The position numbers and the translations under genes were made by a program. Shown in pieces: positions 11,251 through 22,470 of a DNA stretch of 64,000 nucleotides. Source of the DNA: Halichoerus grypus (taxonomy: Eukaryota > Chordata > Mammalia > Carnivora > Phocidae); NCBI RefSeq assembly GCF_964656455.1, contig NC_135714.1:64939850-65003849 (forward strand). The letters are read 5' to 3'. Position 1 is the stretch's first letter. The number at the start of each line of letters is the position of its first letter. Under the pieces are notes generated by a model that saw only the letters and a program-made list of their open reading frames with translations, had not been told where the DNA came from and did no database searches.

Positions 11251-13521
11251 GAGTTTCCCAATGCCATTAGAGTATATATGTTCTTCCACATAAACCAGGG
11301 AGGTACAGCTATACAAACCCTACGAGAATACTTGATAGATACAGGACAACAAAGTTGGCATGAGTGAGCTGCCTGGCAGTTGATGAAGTTTACTTGCCAT
11401 TTACAACACCTTTGAGCACGGGGCCCCAGCAAGCTCACAGAGTACTGTGGAAGGGTTTTACAGTTTCTCATGAATTACTGGATCTGAATCTTCAAATTCG
11501 AAATCTATCAATCTCCCAATGTTATTTTATGGTTTCTGTCAGTACATCATATATCCCTAATGTTGTTGATTGCAAGAGGGCTGGGAATCTCCCCCCACTT
11601 TCTTGCTCACTGTTAAGTGCTGTACTGAGACATCCTTTTTGACAAAAAGACTGAAAAGCCATTCAATGGCTTTCTGACTCAGTGCGGAGGGAGGGACTCC
11701 AAAATGCTGTTGTATCAGTAGGAACAAATTTAGTCATAAATTCAGCCAGGAAACTTTATAAATGAAGTTCAACAAATAAGTCATGAGAACCTAATAATAA
11801 ATGAAGGAACCATTTTGATGGATACCTTAAATTCTCTAATATCTCACAGTAACTGCTTGGAAAAGTAGCTAAACCAATGAGTGCTATACGTCATCCTTTT
11901 TATCAGCAGTTAATGATGCTCCCATCTTTTCTAACACTCTAACTTCTAGAAGATTGTTTCTTGCAAAATTTTTGATAGACTATATAAAAGATATATAATA
12001 ATATCCAAAGCTTACTTGGGGCTTTTCTCTAAAACTAGAACTATTTGAAACTGGAAAATGATTTGTAATGCTGACTACTTTAAAAAAAACTGGAAAATTT
12101 AAAATCTCTGACTTGATGATGTTAGCTATCTATGTTTAGCCAGTTATTCCAAACTTAAGAAGAAAGACATCTGCAAGGGAGATTGCAAGAAAAGTTGAGG
12201 CAAAAACTCCCGCAAGGGAACCTGAGGTACAAACTAATCAATGAAAAATGAGTAGTCCCCAAATTCTAATTAATTTTTTTTCAATTTAGAACCAAAAGGC
12301 TTTATGAAAATATATGGGGGAATACTAGGGCAGGAATGATCTAGTTTGGTCTCTTCAGGACTTATTCATTAAAAAACAACAACAACAACCCATTAGCCTA
12401 TTTCTTCATCACAACCTCAATGTAGACTTGTACCCATCTGACTTGCCTTTATGATGAGGGGAGTCATTGCTAATCCTTATTGAAGAGCTCTAATGTCCTC
12501 CCTCCTGTGTCCCACTCACTATAGATAGGTGGTTTGGCCCAGAAATTGACTGTACCTAACTACTGATTTTCTTTTCCTGATTATAATACAGCTAGTGAAG
12601 AAATACAAAGAAAACAATTTTTATACAAAGGAATATGTTTATCTTGGATGGTTCAGTTCCCTAACACCAGGAGAATGGTGTTCTGCCTCAAGATGGGCAA
12701 GTCTTTGGAATAAAATAATTGAACATAACTTTTGCTCAAGAGAAATCTGGTGGAATATGTAGGGAGGGTCAAAGAAGATGAATTGCTATTAAATTCTCTG
12801 ATGCTTCTCTCAGATATACAAGAACATTCCTATTTGAAAGATTTTTTTGTGGGTAAATAATACACTGTGCTTACATACATAAAATAATATACTACGTAAT
12901 ATGTAGTATTACTATATATGCATATATCTCTGTTATATCAAAAGAGAAGACTAGATGATTTCCAATTTTTGTAAAACAAGCACAAATCCACACCATTAAA
13001 AATAAATATTACTTTTGCAAAGAGAATAGATAAGACCTTTCTAAACCAACTAATAAAACTCTCGGCTTATAACAAACTCTTCTTTTTGTTTTTTACAACA
13101 AACTTCTGAACTCTAATATTAATCAGATTTCTTTCACCCACAGAGTATTATGATTAATAACCCAGCATGACTTGTTTCCTTGGCAAATATTTATTGATCA
13201 CGCACTATGTGACTGTCAACAAATTGATGAATTAAACCTCCCTTTGTAATTCTGTTGTCAAAATTAATCACTTATTTGTTTAAGTCAGATGTTTTATGTT
13301 GATTTATATGACTTGTGTTTATGAGTAAGTTAAAATTTGTTTTAAATTCACAAATCTTGCATTTTGCATGAGAGATCCAGGCTCAGCCAAGACATTATCA
13401 AGGCAAAAGATCTAATTTCAACTAATAAATATTCATTCATTTAAAAATAATGCAGAAAAGAGACCCTAACTTGGTATGTTTCTAGTCAATCTTTCCTGGT
13501 TAGGAAATTCAACGTTCAGTT
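11250..13521. other. Single-copy intronic DNA, no gene seen
   Basis: 2.3 kb of AT-rich sequence without a recognised repeat, exon or RNA gene. The short open frames (e.g. 11364-11642) have no family resemblance. Confidence 0.5.
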
Positions 13522-13537
13522 AGAAAAGAAATGTACA

Positions 13538-13744
13538 GGGCGCCTGGGTGGCTCAGTTGGTTAAGCGACTGCCTTCGGCTCAGGTCATGATCCTGGAGTC
13601 CCTGGATCGAGTCCCGCATCGGGCTCCCTGCTCTGCAGGGAGTCTGCTTCTCCCTCTGACCCTCCCCCCTCTCATGTGCTGTCTCTCTCATTCTCTCTCT
13701 CTCAAATAAATAAATAAAATCTTTAAAAAAAAAAAAAAAAAAAA
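13538..13744 (+). mobile_element. SINEC, intact and young, 16-bp TSD
   Basis: A full-length carnivore SINE from GGGCGCCTGGGTGGCTCAG to an A-tail over 20 long. The TSD AGAAAAGAAATGTACA is perfect at 13522-13537 and 13745-13760. The long pure tail and perfect TSD point to recent insertion. Confidence 0.97.
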
Positions 13745-13834
13745 AGAAAAGAAATGTACACACACATACACGTGGACATGCATGCAGGTACAAGAATGCT
13801 CTCACAAACACATAATTTCTTGTAAAAATCAAAA

Positions 13835-13880
13835 TTAATTTTGAATAATTAATTAATTTAATTAATTTAATTAATTAAAG
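13835..13880. repeat. AATT-rich low-complexity tract
   Basis: Repeated AATTAATT units, strongly self-complementary, between the SINE and an L2 fragment. Confidence 0.8.
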
Positions 13881-13905
13881 TTTCAAAATTAATTCTAATT
13901 TTTCA

Positions 13906-14255
13906 TTGTTCCCTCTGCCTGAAACGCCCTTTCCACCTCATCTATGCGTCTTTTCCTCCTTCTGGCCTCAGGTAAATGTCACCTCCTCAGCCAGGCCTCC
14001 AGGACAATCCCAATTCTGTTGTCTCCTGCCTCTCTCTCCCCCTAATCGCGGACACCACCACTGTACCGTTGGTTTCCATCATATCATTTATCCCAGTTAA
14101 TAATTACACAACGTCTACTTGTTTTTGTGTAGACTCTCTGTCTGCCCCCGAGAAAGGCTCTGTGCTTATTTACTCACTACTACCCACTTAGCATCTAGCA
14201 CGGTGCCTGGTCGGCGGTGGCGCTCAACCTAAACTGTGGGATGAATGAATGAATT
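13906..14255 (+). repeat. L2 LINE 3' end
   Basis: Typical L2 3' order: 'TTCCCTCTGCCTGAAACGC', 'AATGTCACCTCCTCAG', 'TAGCACGGTGCCTGG', 'GGATGAATGAATGAAT'. Confidence 0.85.
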
Positions 14256-14684
14256 CGTCCCCCTTTGAGGATCCAACTTCTTCCTTTCTAAGTGCTAGCA
14301 AGCAGTTTTTGCTACACATATTCATCATTCACTGTGCTTTGTGTACACATTTCAATCCACTCCTATAGACCGAGAGAAGGGCAGACTTCCTAAGACTCCC
14401 TCTGCACTCCCCTAGGGTTTTCAAGATAAGGGACAATGACTTTCATTAACTCAGCTCCTCCGTTACACGATTCACAATCCAAAGTCCGGGTAGAGCGCAA
14501 CTCCGGATCTAAAGAAAAGTTCCGCTGCGAGGGAGCCCCTCTTCCGAAACAAACCCATTTTAGAAGTTCCTGTGTCTCCAGATCTGAAAGGGTTATTATC
14601 TCTTTTCCCCGGGAGCGGCCTAAAAAAAATATCACCCTAGTCTGGCACAATATTAAAGCTCTTGGAGTCAGAGAGTGTGGGAAC

Positions 14685-14694
14685 CTCTTACCTG
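14685..14694 (-). other. PRKG2: Splice donor of PRKG2 exon 2
   Basis: On the minus strand the sequence reads CAG|GTAAGAG, with the last exon base at 14692 and GT at 14691-14690. Splicing here leaves AG as the first two bases of codon 154, consistent with the Ser expected at that place in PRKG2. Reading through without splicing would hit a stop at once (AGG TAA). Confidence 0.93.
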
Positions 14695-15152
14695 GAGTCC
14701 TTTCTGACTCGTGCTTTCTCGAACGAAAACTCCGGAGGTTTATTGAGGTCATAGGTTCGGGTCGTTGGCTCCGCAGACACCCCAGCTTTCGCTCCCCTCC
14801 TGCTGTGGAGGGAGACCAATCCCGAGGCCTTGCGGTGGACCTCAAGCGGCACTTTCTCTGGAGAGGCCAGCAGCGGGCTTCCTCCCTGCATGTGCACCAC
14901 ATCCTGGAGCTTGTTCAGCTGGATGCACTTGTTCTGGAGCTCCTCCGTGAGCTCAGCAATGGCCACGGTCTGCTTGGACAGCTGTTCCCGCAGCTCCTTC
15001 AGATGGTATTCCCGCTCCTGGATCTCGGCCTCCTTCCGCCTCAGCTCTCGCTCCAGCTCTGTCACCTTGCTCCGCAGCGCATGCGTACTGAGGTTCCCGG
15101 AGTGGCCATCCGAGTGCTTGGAATGCTTGGGTTTCACCGAACCATTTCCCAT
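14692..15152 (-). CDS. PRKG2: PRKG2 first coding exon (cGMP-dependent protein kinase II, residues 1-153, partial)
   Basis: PRKG2 is a membrane-bound Ser/Thr kinase activated by cGMP, with roles in intestinal chloride secretion, cartilage growth and renin release. Only its N-terminus is here: 153 codons plus two bases of codon 154, out of about 762 residues in the human protein. It begins MGNGSVK; Gly2 is the known myristoylation site that anchors the kinase to membrane. Residues 26-86 form a coiled coil with hydrophobic residues exactly seven apart (V30, L37, I44, L51, L58, I65, L72, L79, V86), and L33, L54, L68 and L82 at the partner position: the dimerising leucine zipper. Residues 106-118 carry the R-K-x-S autoinhibitory/autophosphorylation segment (S110, S114, S117); S126 follows. 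The exon ends in the segment before the first cGMP-binding domain. The ATG at 15152 is in strong context (A at -3, G at +4) and no upstream ATG lies in this exon. The CDS ends in phase 2 at a GTAAGAG donor. The cyclic-nucleotide-binding and kinase domains lie left of the window. Identification rests on near-complete match to remembered mammalian PRKG2. Confidence 0.97.
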
Positions 15153-15165
15153 TTTGCTTGAGGAC
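15153..15165 (-). other. PRKG2: PRKG2 exon 2, 5' UTR part
   Basis: Thirteen untranslated bases separate the splice acceptor (exon begins at 15165) from the ATG at 15152. Placing the start so close to the junction implies that nearly all of the 5' UTR sits in an upstream non-coding exon. Confidence 0.85.
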
Positions 15166-15187
15166 CTGAGAGAAGGCAGACAATCGG
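15166..15187 (-). other. PRKG2: Splice acceptor of PRKG2 exon 2
   Basis: Read on the minus strand, a pyrimidine-rich tract (TGTCTGCCTTCTCTC) runs into AG at 15167-15166, followed by GTCCTCAAGCAAAATGG. This is a strong consensus 3' splice site just upstream of the start codon. Confidence 0.88.
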
Positions 15188-15864
15188 GAGTTACCTGGTG
15201 GAGCTTCACCACCTCACAGCCCCCACCACTCCTCATTCCGATCTGTTTCATAAATAGAAACACAGCAGGTCATCACTATTTGATAAGTAATGCATTCCCC
15301 TGCTTGCAGAAGGAAAGCTATCGACTGAGTTCCTTTCTCTCTCCATGAGTTGGCACTTGGTTTCATTGTTCCCTGTCTCTTTGATGGCACAGGTGTCACA
15401 CCTAAGCATTTCGCACAAGTGGCCCGAGTTACCTGCTCTTCTCTCTGGTCATTCTCCCTGGACAGCTGTCAAAAGCCTCACAACAAAACTGCGATCTGGA
15501 TGTCAGCAGGACCAAGATGCCACACAAAGGAGCAGCTTCAGAGGCAGAGGCTCGGACATGTCACCACTCTCCCAACTCCCCGTGCAGCTACAGCAAGAAA
15601 CCATTCCCTGATTTAGAAAACAGCCCACCTGCATTCCTCCGCCTGACAAGACTGAGCCTTGCTATTTAACGCTTTCCTCCTGCTCTGTGTACCTACTATG
15701 TTTTGTATTTCTGATAGTGCTCACTGTTAAAAAGTTCTGGGTGGCAGTTCCTAGAAAGTAAAACAGAGGTATGGGGATTCTTTGACATCCTTTACTTTAT
15801 ATCCTAAAGCCAAGGTTGTACGAAAATGATGATGTATGGTACAAGGCTCCATTCTTTTCCTATT
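15166..15864. other. Intron 1 next to exon 2, single-copy
   Basis: No recognised repeat. The frames at 14830-15611 on the plus strand are antisense shadows or chance frames. Confidence 0.5.
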
Positions 15865-15884
15865 AAGAATATGCTCAATGTAGG

Positions 15885-16064
15885 GACGACTGGGTGGCCC
15901 AGTTGGTTAACCATCTGCCTTCAGCTTGGGCTGTGATCCCAGGGTCCTGGGATCCAGTCCCACATTGGGCTCCCTGCTCCGTGGGGAGCCTGCTTCTCTC
16001 TCTGCCTGCCGTTCCCCCTGCTTATGCTCTCTCTGACAAATAAATAAACAAAATCTAAAAAAAA
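15885..16064 (+). mobile_element. SINEC, diverged copy with 20-bp TSD
   Basis: The head is altered (GGACGACTGGGTGGCCCAG) but body and tail are clear. The TSD AAGAATATGCTCAATGTAGG is perfect at 15865-15884 and 16065-16084. Confidence 0.96.
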
Positions 16065-16084
16065 AAGAATATGCTCAATGTAGG

Positions 16085-18000
16085 CCCCAAAGTGAGTCCC
16101 TAATCCAGCAGAGCAGATCTCAGGCTGTGATACATAAATCAGGATTATCAGAGTGATTTTAGTTGATTCAGAATTTTTTGTTGTTGTTGTCCAAAGCTAT
16201 GTGCTATTTTAACATTCCTTATAAATACAAATAATTGGCCCCACAAATTGTGATTTTGTTGATATTATTGCTTAAGTGGAAGATAAATTAGGTATCAGGT
16301 TTACTGAATCAATTCAATGAAAATTTTTTAAAAATCACCTGCAGATAATAAGTGCACATGAGCAAAACCAAAAAAGAGAACTTGAAAGGGTGAGTTTGGA
16401 AAATACTGCTTTGATTAATTCCCGTAAGGTTTAAGTCTTTTTAGGCTACCTATTTAAACTTCATACTTCTGCGTGTGTACTTCTTAACAGCCATAACTCA
16501 AGAAGCATTACAACACCTGTAAACTAAGTTTAAATTATCTCTTGTTATGTAATACCCAAAGAGCTAGATGACACTTTGTAGTTACATAAACCACACACTC
16601 TTGCCCCCTCTCCCTCCAAATTTCAAACTCAAGGAGAAATGAAATGCTCAGACTGATTTCACTAGCTCCCCCAGAATAATCATGACCTCTACAGCAATAA
16701 AGGCATAGACGGAAATATGTAAAACAGCCTCTAAGTCTCAAGCAGATGCAACCAAATAGCCAAGGCACATCGCCTAAGATGGATGGCGCAAACAGAAAAT
16801 AAATGTACTTATAGAAGAAGTCTTGCAATACCCAGATATTCCTGGTAGAATTCAGGTTCAAAGTAGTCATTAATAAACATTAGCCTCCAGAGAACTGCCT
16901 TGCTCTGGTGCAGAGATGTGGCAGGTTTAACCTTTAAGTTTCTCTTGACTTGGTAGCATTTACTATTCTTATATATTAAGAATATATAAAAAGGTTGAAG
17001 AGAGTAGAATTCAAAGAGGTGGCCCTGGACACCCTTGTATCCAATAAGCAATTCAGAAGATGTTAGACTGGGACCTAAGAATAAACTTGAATGCAATTCT
17101 GCATGGTAGGCATGAGATGGGTGCTCCCAGAGAGAGGTATCTTAAATTAATGTGTGCACAAGTTTTTAACATCCAGCATTGAGCCATCTCCTAGACATGC
17201 TTTTTAGGTCCATGGACAAGCATTTCCAACCAAGGCAGGATGGAGGGAGGGGCATGGTCAGAGGAAAAGGGATTGCCTTATAAAGAAAAGTGAACATAAA
17301 AACTTTAAATATAACATTAATTTATTCTTTATTCAAAGAACAACTGTTTACTAAGACCTAACTCAGTGTCGTGTACTATATCAGGGGCACAACTCCATGA
17401 ATTTGCAATCAAATTTGACAGAGAAAACAGTTCCAGCATTCTAAATATGAAAAGGCTTAGAATCATTTTTGCTCTATGTATGGTATTCAAAATATCCTGT
17501 TTCAACCCAATAATTTTACAAACTTGAAACACAGTTAGGCAGGTGTTAAATTCTCCCAAAACACCAACTCTTCTCTGGTTTTAATGAATACAGCTTAGAA
17601 GCTGTGTAAATCTTTCAAGCTATTTAGAATTCTAAAGGGGTGAAATTAACTCATCTTTCAAGTAACTAATTTAAGATATGTAAGTAAGTTACTGAATGGC
17701 TCAATACTAAGTCTGATTTCTTAGTTAGTTCACTCATTTAAATTTTGTTGTCCCTCAAGCCAAGGCTTCAAGTGCCTGGCTTCACCAAACCTAATTAAAT
17801 TCACTCTGTTTCCTATATTAGTCACTAAGATAGATAAGCTATTTCTCAAAAATGTAACACTAGCCACAAGGAGAATATATTGCTAGAAACATAGGATGTT
17901 GCTCCATCGATCTAGCAACTATAGGTTATTAGAGTCTTTCTTAGAATCAGAGGGCAAGACATGATGTAGTAAGAAATGAGCTTGGAGACGAAGATCAGAA
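16085..18000. other. Single-copy intronic DNA, no gene seen
   Basis: 1.9 kb AT-rich, without a recognised repeat or exon. Frames at 16535-16870 and 16809-17096 look accidental. Confidence 0.5.
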
Positions 18001-18205
18001 TTTAACGTGAGCAAAGGAGTCAGGCCAGCCAGGGTAGGAAGACAACCTGCCCTTTCCCGGCTATGTGACCTTCTACAAATAACTTAGAATCCTGTTTTCC
18101 AATCTAGCAAACAGGTATAATTATATCCAGCTCATAGGGCTATTATGAAGATTATGTTTATAAGGTATCCTGTACAATGTCTGACACACGGCAGGCACCA
18201 GGAGC
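18000..18205 (+). repeat. MIR SINE
   Basis: 'CCCGGCTATGTGACCTTCTACAAATAACTTAGAA' (description), then 'TCATAGGGCTATTATGAAGATTA' and 'TGTCTGACACACGGCAGGCACC' match MIR. Confidence 0.75.
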
Positions 18206-18408
18206 CCTTACAACGTGCAGCTGGAGACAGGCAGTGAGCATCTGGGTGGGAGGACACTCCCAGAGGAGATCACTGCTGGGTGGGACAAAGTCTAACATGT
18301 TGGATGTCTTCCAGACAAGAGGTCTCTAATGATGCCAATTATTCCCTGGGGTGAGGAGAAACTTACTCTGCCTGGCTTATCTCTTCCATTAAGAAAAGAA
18401 ATGATTCA

Positions 18409-18621
18409 GGGGCGCCTGGGTGGCTCAGTCGGCTAAGCGTCTGCCTGCGGCTCAGGTCATGATCCCAGGGTCCTGAGATTGAGCCCCGTGTCAGGTTCCC
18501 TGCTCAGCGAGAGCCTGCCTCTCCCTCTCCCTCTCCCTCTGCCTGCCGCTCTGCCTACTTGTGCTCTCTCTCTGTCTCTCTGTCAAATAAATAAATAAAA
18601 TCTTAAAAAAAAAAAAGAAAT
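18409..18621 (+). mobile_element. SINEC
   Basis: Full head GGGGCGCCTGGGTGGCTCAG, (CTCTCCC)n-like tail, AAATAAATAAATAAAATCTT and an A-run. A TSD GAAATGATTC lies at 18398-18407 and 18622-18631. Confidence 0.94.
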
Positions 18622-18631
18622 GAAATGATTC

Positions 18632-19240
18632 TAGAACAGCCTGGGCAACCTTCTCTGATAAGGGAAGCTCCACCTAAAAATGGAGACCAGAAAACTTCAT
18701 AAATGACCCAGCCCAGGTTCCAGGACTGAAGGACTCTGCAAGCTTAGTAATTCCCTCATGCTGCCTCTACCTGTTTTCACATATTGCAGTGTAAGCCTTC
18801 AACCAAAAGGGCCCACCTAAGTATCTTGGAAGACAATAAAAAAAAAAAACATGGCTCACTGTGAAGGCAGTATTCTTCTGTCTCCAGAAACAGGCAAGTG
18901 GAATAGAATGAGTTGTGGCATTGAGCAAGAAGAGAAGAAAACTACACACAATTTTAAATTATTATTACATTAATTTGATCACCACTTTGGAAACGTCATA
19001 TACAAGAAGTAACTAGAAAAGACACAGGAGAAGCAGAACTGCCTGTGAAGGCTCTTGCAGGTGGATGAACACCTGGCAGACAACGTGGGAGGAATTAGGC
19101 TTTGTTGTCTGTTTTTCCTCCAGCCCTAAAGTAGTTTGAAACCAAAATCTTGGCTCTGATCTAAATAATATCTATTTCTCTCTCTCCCCCATCTGGAGTC
19201 TTATATAAATACATTTATCTGTAAATACGGGAGATGGTAT
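18632..19240. other. Single-copy intronic DNA
   Basis: No exon or clear repeat. Contains a 12-base A-run at about 18839-18850. Confidence 0.45.
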
Positions 19241-19445
19241 GGTGTTGGCTAAGGTGACAGAGCCAGAGTCTCAATCCGAGCATTTCACTTAGTATATATC
19301 TGCCCTTGGGTATGATTTTGGGCTTGAGTGTCAATAATAGAATAGATGGACGGACCCATAGATAGAGCCATGGGCAGATAAAATCACATTGCATATCATG
19401 TAGAGTTGTTAGAGGGTCAAATGAGATAAGCTGTATTAAACATTA
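19240..19445 (+). repeat. MIR SINE
   Basis: Order and 3' part ('GTTGTTAGAGGGTCAAATGAGATAA', then ATTATTATT) agree with MIR, though the core is worn. Confidence 0.6.
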
Positions 19446-19544
19446 TTATTATTATTACTGTAATCATTCATTTACTCAACAAAATAACTCATCTTAGTAG
19501 AAAAACTTGTACTAAATGAACACAATATTATAAGAGAACAAAGT

Positions 19545-21330
19545 CAGTGGTGATACAACCAGACTTCAAGACTTACTATAAAAAAAAAAAAAAGACTTAC
19601 TAAAAAGCTGCAATAAACAAGACAGTGGTATTAGTGAAAGAATAGACAAATAGATCAATGGCACATAATGGAGCTCAGAAATAGACTCACACAAATATAG
19701 TTAACTGACTTTTGACAAAGGAACAAAAGCAGTTCAATCGGGAAAGGATAGTTTTTTTAACACACTGGACATACACACACACATTAATCTAGACACAGAT
19801 CTTCTATCTTTCACAAAAATTATCCTCAAATGTATCAAAAACCTAAACATAAAACACAAAACTATAAAATTGCTAGTAGACAATAGAGGCCAAAATCTAA
19901 GTGATCTAGGGTTTGGTGATGACTTTTTAGATAAAACACCAAAAGCACAATCCATGAAAGGAAAAAAATTGATAAGGTGGACTTCATTAACATTTAAAAC
20001 ATCTGCTCTGCAAAGACACCGTTGAGAGAATGCAACAAAAAGCCACAGACTAGGAGAAAGCATTTGCAAAGCACATATCTAATAAAGGACTAGTATCCAA
20101 AATATACAAAGAACTCTTAACGCTCAACAGTAGGAAAACAAACAACCCGGTTGAAAAGTTGGCAAAAATAGGGGGTGCCTGGGTGGCTCAGTCAGTTAAG
20201 CGGTTGCCTTCGGCTCAGGTCATGATCCCAGGGTCCTGGGATCAAGCCCCGTGTCAGGCTCCCCGCTCAGCGAAGAGTCTGCTTCTCCCTCTCCCTCTCC
20301 CCGCCGCCATGCCTGCTGTGTTCTCTCACTCTCTCTGTGCCAAATAAATTAATAAAATCTTTTTTAAAAAAGGGCAAAAATATAAACAGATATCTCACCA
20401 CAGAAGATACACATGTGGAAAATAAGGATATGAAAAGATGCTCAACATTATATGTCATTTGAGAATCTCAAATTAAATCAATAGTGAGATACCACCATAT
20501 ACCTATCAGAATGACCAAAATCCAAACACTGACAACACCAAATGCCGGAAAGGATGTGGAGCAGCAAGAATTCTCATTCATTGCTGATGAGAGTGTGAAA
20601 TCATCCAGCCACTTTGGAAGATGGTTTGGGAGTTGCTTATAAAGCTACAAAATTCAACTGATATGAATATGTATATCCACACCAAAACCTGCACATGGAT
20701 ATTTGCAGTAGCTTTATTCATAACTGCCACAACCTGGAAGCAATCAGGATGTCCTTCAATGGAAAGACAGATAAACAAACTGTTGTAAACCTAGACAATG
20801 AAATATTATTCAGGGTTGAAAAGTAATAACGATCGAGCCATGGAAAGACATGGAGGAATTTTAAATACATATTGCTAAGTGAAAGAAGTCAATCTGGAAA
20901 ATCTACATACTGCATGATCCCAACTATATGTTGTGCTGGAAAAGACAAAACTTAGAAACATTAAAAAGATCAGTGGTTGCAGGGACTTGGGGAGAGGGAG
21001 AGAGGAATGAATAGGAGGAGCACAGGAGAATTTTAGGGCAGTGTACCTACTGTGTGATGCTGTAATGGTGGATACACATCTTATATATATTTGTCCAAAC
21101 CCACAGAATGTACAATACAAAGAATGAACCCGATTGTAAACTAGGTACGTTAGTTAATAATCATGTATTCATCAATTATAACAAATGTGCCGCACTGTTG
21201 CAAGATGTTAAGAATAGGGGACAGGAGGAGGGGGCAGGTGAGCATATGGAAACTCTCTGTAATTTTCACCTAATTTTTCTATAAACCTAAAATTGTCCTA
21301 AAAACTGAAGTCCATTAATTAAAAAAAAAA
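19545..21330 (+). mobile_element. Decayed L1 LINE (ORF2 end and 3' UTR), hosting a nested SINE
   Basis: Sense L1 from 'GACAGTGGTATTAGTGAAAG' through the ORF2 C-terminal region ('CACAAATATAGTTAACTGAC', 'ACTGACAACACCAAATGCC') to a long 3' UTR ending at 'CTAAAATTGTCCTAAAAACTG' (description). Many frame breaks. A SINEC sits at 20171-20372. Confidence 0.85.
20171..20372 (+). mobile_element. SINEC nested in an L1
   Basis: A clear full-length SINEC interrupts the L1 at 'GGCAAAAATA', which is duplicated at 20161-20170 and 20373-20382. Joining the flanks restores L1 continuity, so the SINE is the younger insertion. Confidence 0.95.
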
Positions 21331-21364
21331 GAACATGTATTAAGGAGTGTATGCAAAAAAGCTG

Positions 21365-21660
21365 ACAGCGTATTCAGGAAACAGGCTGAAACGCATGATG
21401 GGAGAAAGAGAGTGATGAGCATAGAAAAGTGTAGTGCAGGAATAAGATGCTGAAGAATGTCATATGCCATGTTATGGTATCTGCATTTTAGTGTAGGTCA
21501 AGTTTTTTTCAAGTTATATGGTCAGATTTGTCCTTGAGAAAAATAATTTCCTTGGCCATAAATATGGAATGGAGTGAAAAGAGCTTAGAGGGAGAGACAC
21601 AAAGTAAGAGGTTATTGCACCAATCCAAGTAAAAGGTGATGAGGACAAGATAAGGCCAAA
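21365..21660 (-). repeat. L2 LINE fragment, inverted (probable)
   Basis: 'GGTTATTGCACCAATCCAAGTAAAAGGTGATGAGG' (description) is the reverse of an L2 ORF segment ('CTGTTGCAGTAGTCCAGG' side). Worn. Confidence 0.5.
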
Positions 21661-22470
21661 GTCCCAACCCCATTCTCATGTCTTGAACTTCTTGAACTCA
21701 AGATAAATCTGTTTACATGGACCAACTCCATGGTAGCCAGAAGAGAAAACCATGATCATCAGGGATTTGGCAAAAGCTATGGCTATAGGTAACTCTGCAA
21801 TTTCCTTCCCTTCAATAAATCATGAAAAGTATAATCGATTCTTTTTTTATGATATGGGTAGTTTGCCATGAAATCAAAGGAGTGAATTACACAGATTTTT
21901 ATAAATAGTCTTCTAAGTCTATACGTAACTGATGTATTTGGTGCTATCCTTAATTTGTTTCACCAAAGTTCTTTTATAAAATAATTAACCATCACTAAAT
22001 ATATAAATCCCTGCTTCTTCTCCCTGAAGCAAAACACACAGAGCTGCCATTGTGAGAACAATTCAATTCCCTATCAAAGCCACAGTTAAAAGCACTGCCC
22101 ATCTTGTGACTGATGACCTGGGGCTCAGTTTTGAATCTACTGCGTGTTTTCTCTATCCACAGCATATTAGCTTGGAGAGTAATCTTCTTTGTCAGGCAGT
22201 CATATGAGCTTCAGTTTCAGCTACTCCAGAGGTTGACTATCTCTTTGAAGTGCCTCTCCACCCAACAGAATGTTCATAGTGAATTTTACAAATGACACAT
22301 ATCCTATATTTTCACTATCAAATGTGGTAGCATTCCAGTCAGCTATTTTTGGGTGCTTGAGTATCAGAGAGACAGGCCAAGAGAGAGAAATGTAATTTTA
22401 TAAGTGTAGGTCAGTAGATTATAGCTGATGGAATTTGAGTGGTGATAAGAAGAAAGAGAACAAAGATTTG
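21661..22470. other. Single-copy intronic DNA
   Basis: No exon, RNA gene or convincing repeat. Confidence 0.45.

Larger units (their letters stand above)
1..14691 (-). other. PRKG2: PRKG2 intron 2 (left part, continues beyond the window)
   Basis: This begins at the GTAAGAG donor at 14691 and runs past the left edge. No further PRKG2 coding sequence is seen in it. Its contents are repeats, listed separately, plus single-copy DNA. Confidence 0.85.

Noticed and set aside
13509..13832. 107-codon minus-strand frame with FKDFIYLFERER
   Set aside because: This is the antisense translation of a SINEC and its tail; the same peptide arises at 18491, 20267 and 44345.
14436..15161. 241-codon open frame on the plus strand
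   Set aside because: It runs antisense across the PRKG2 coding exon. Its length follows from the codon bias of the true gene, and it has no domain of its own.
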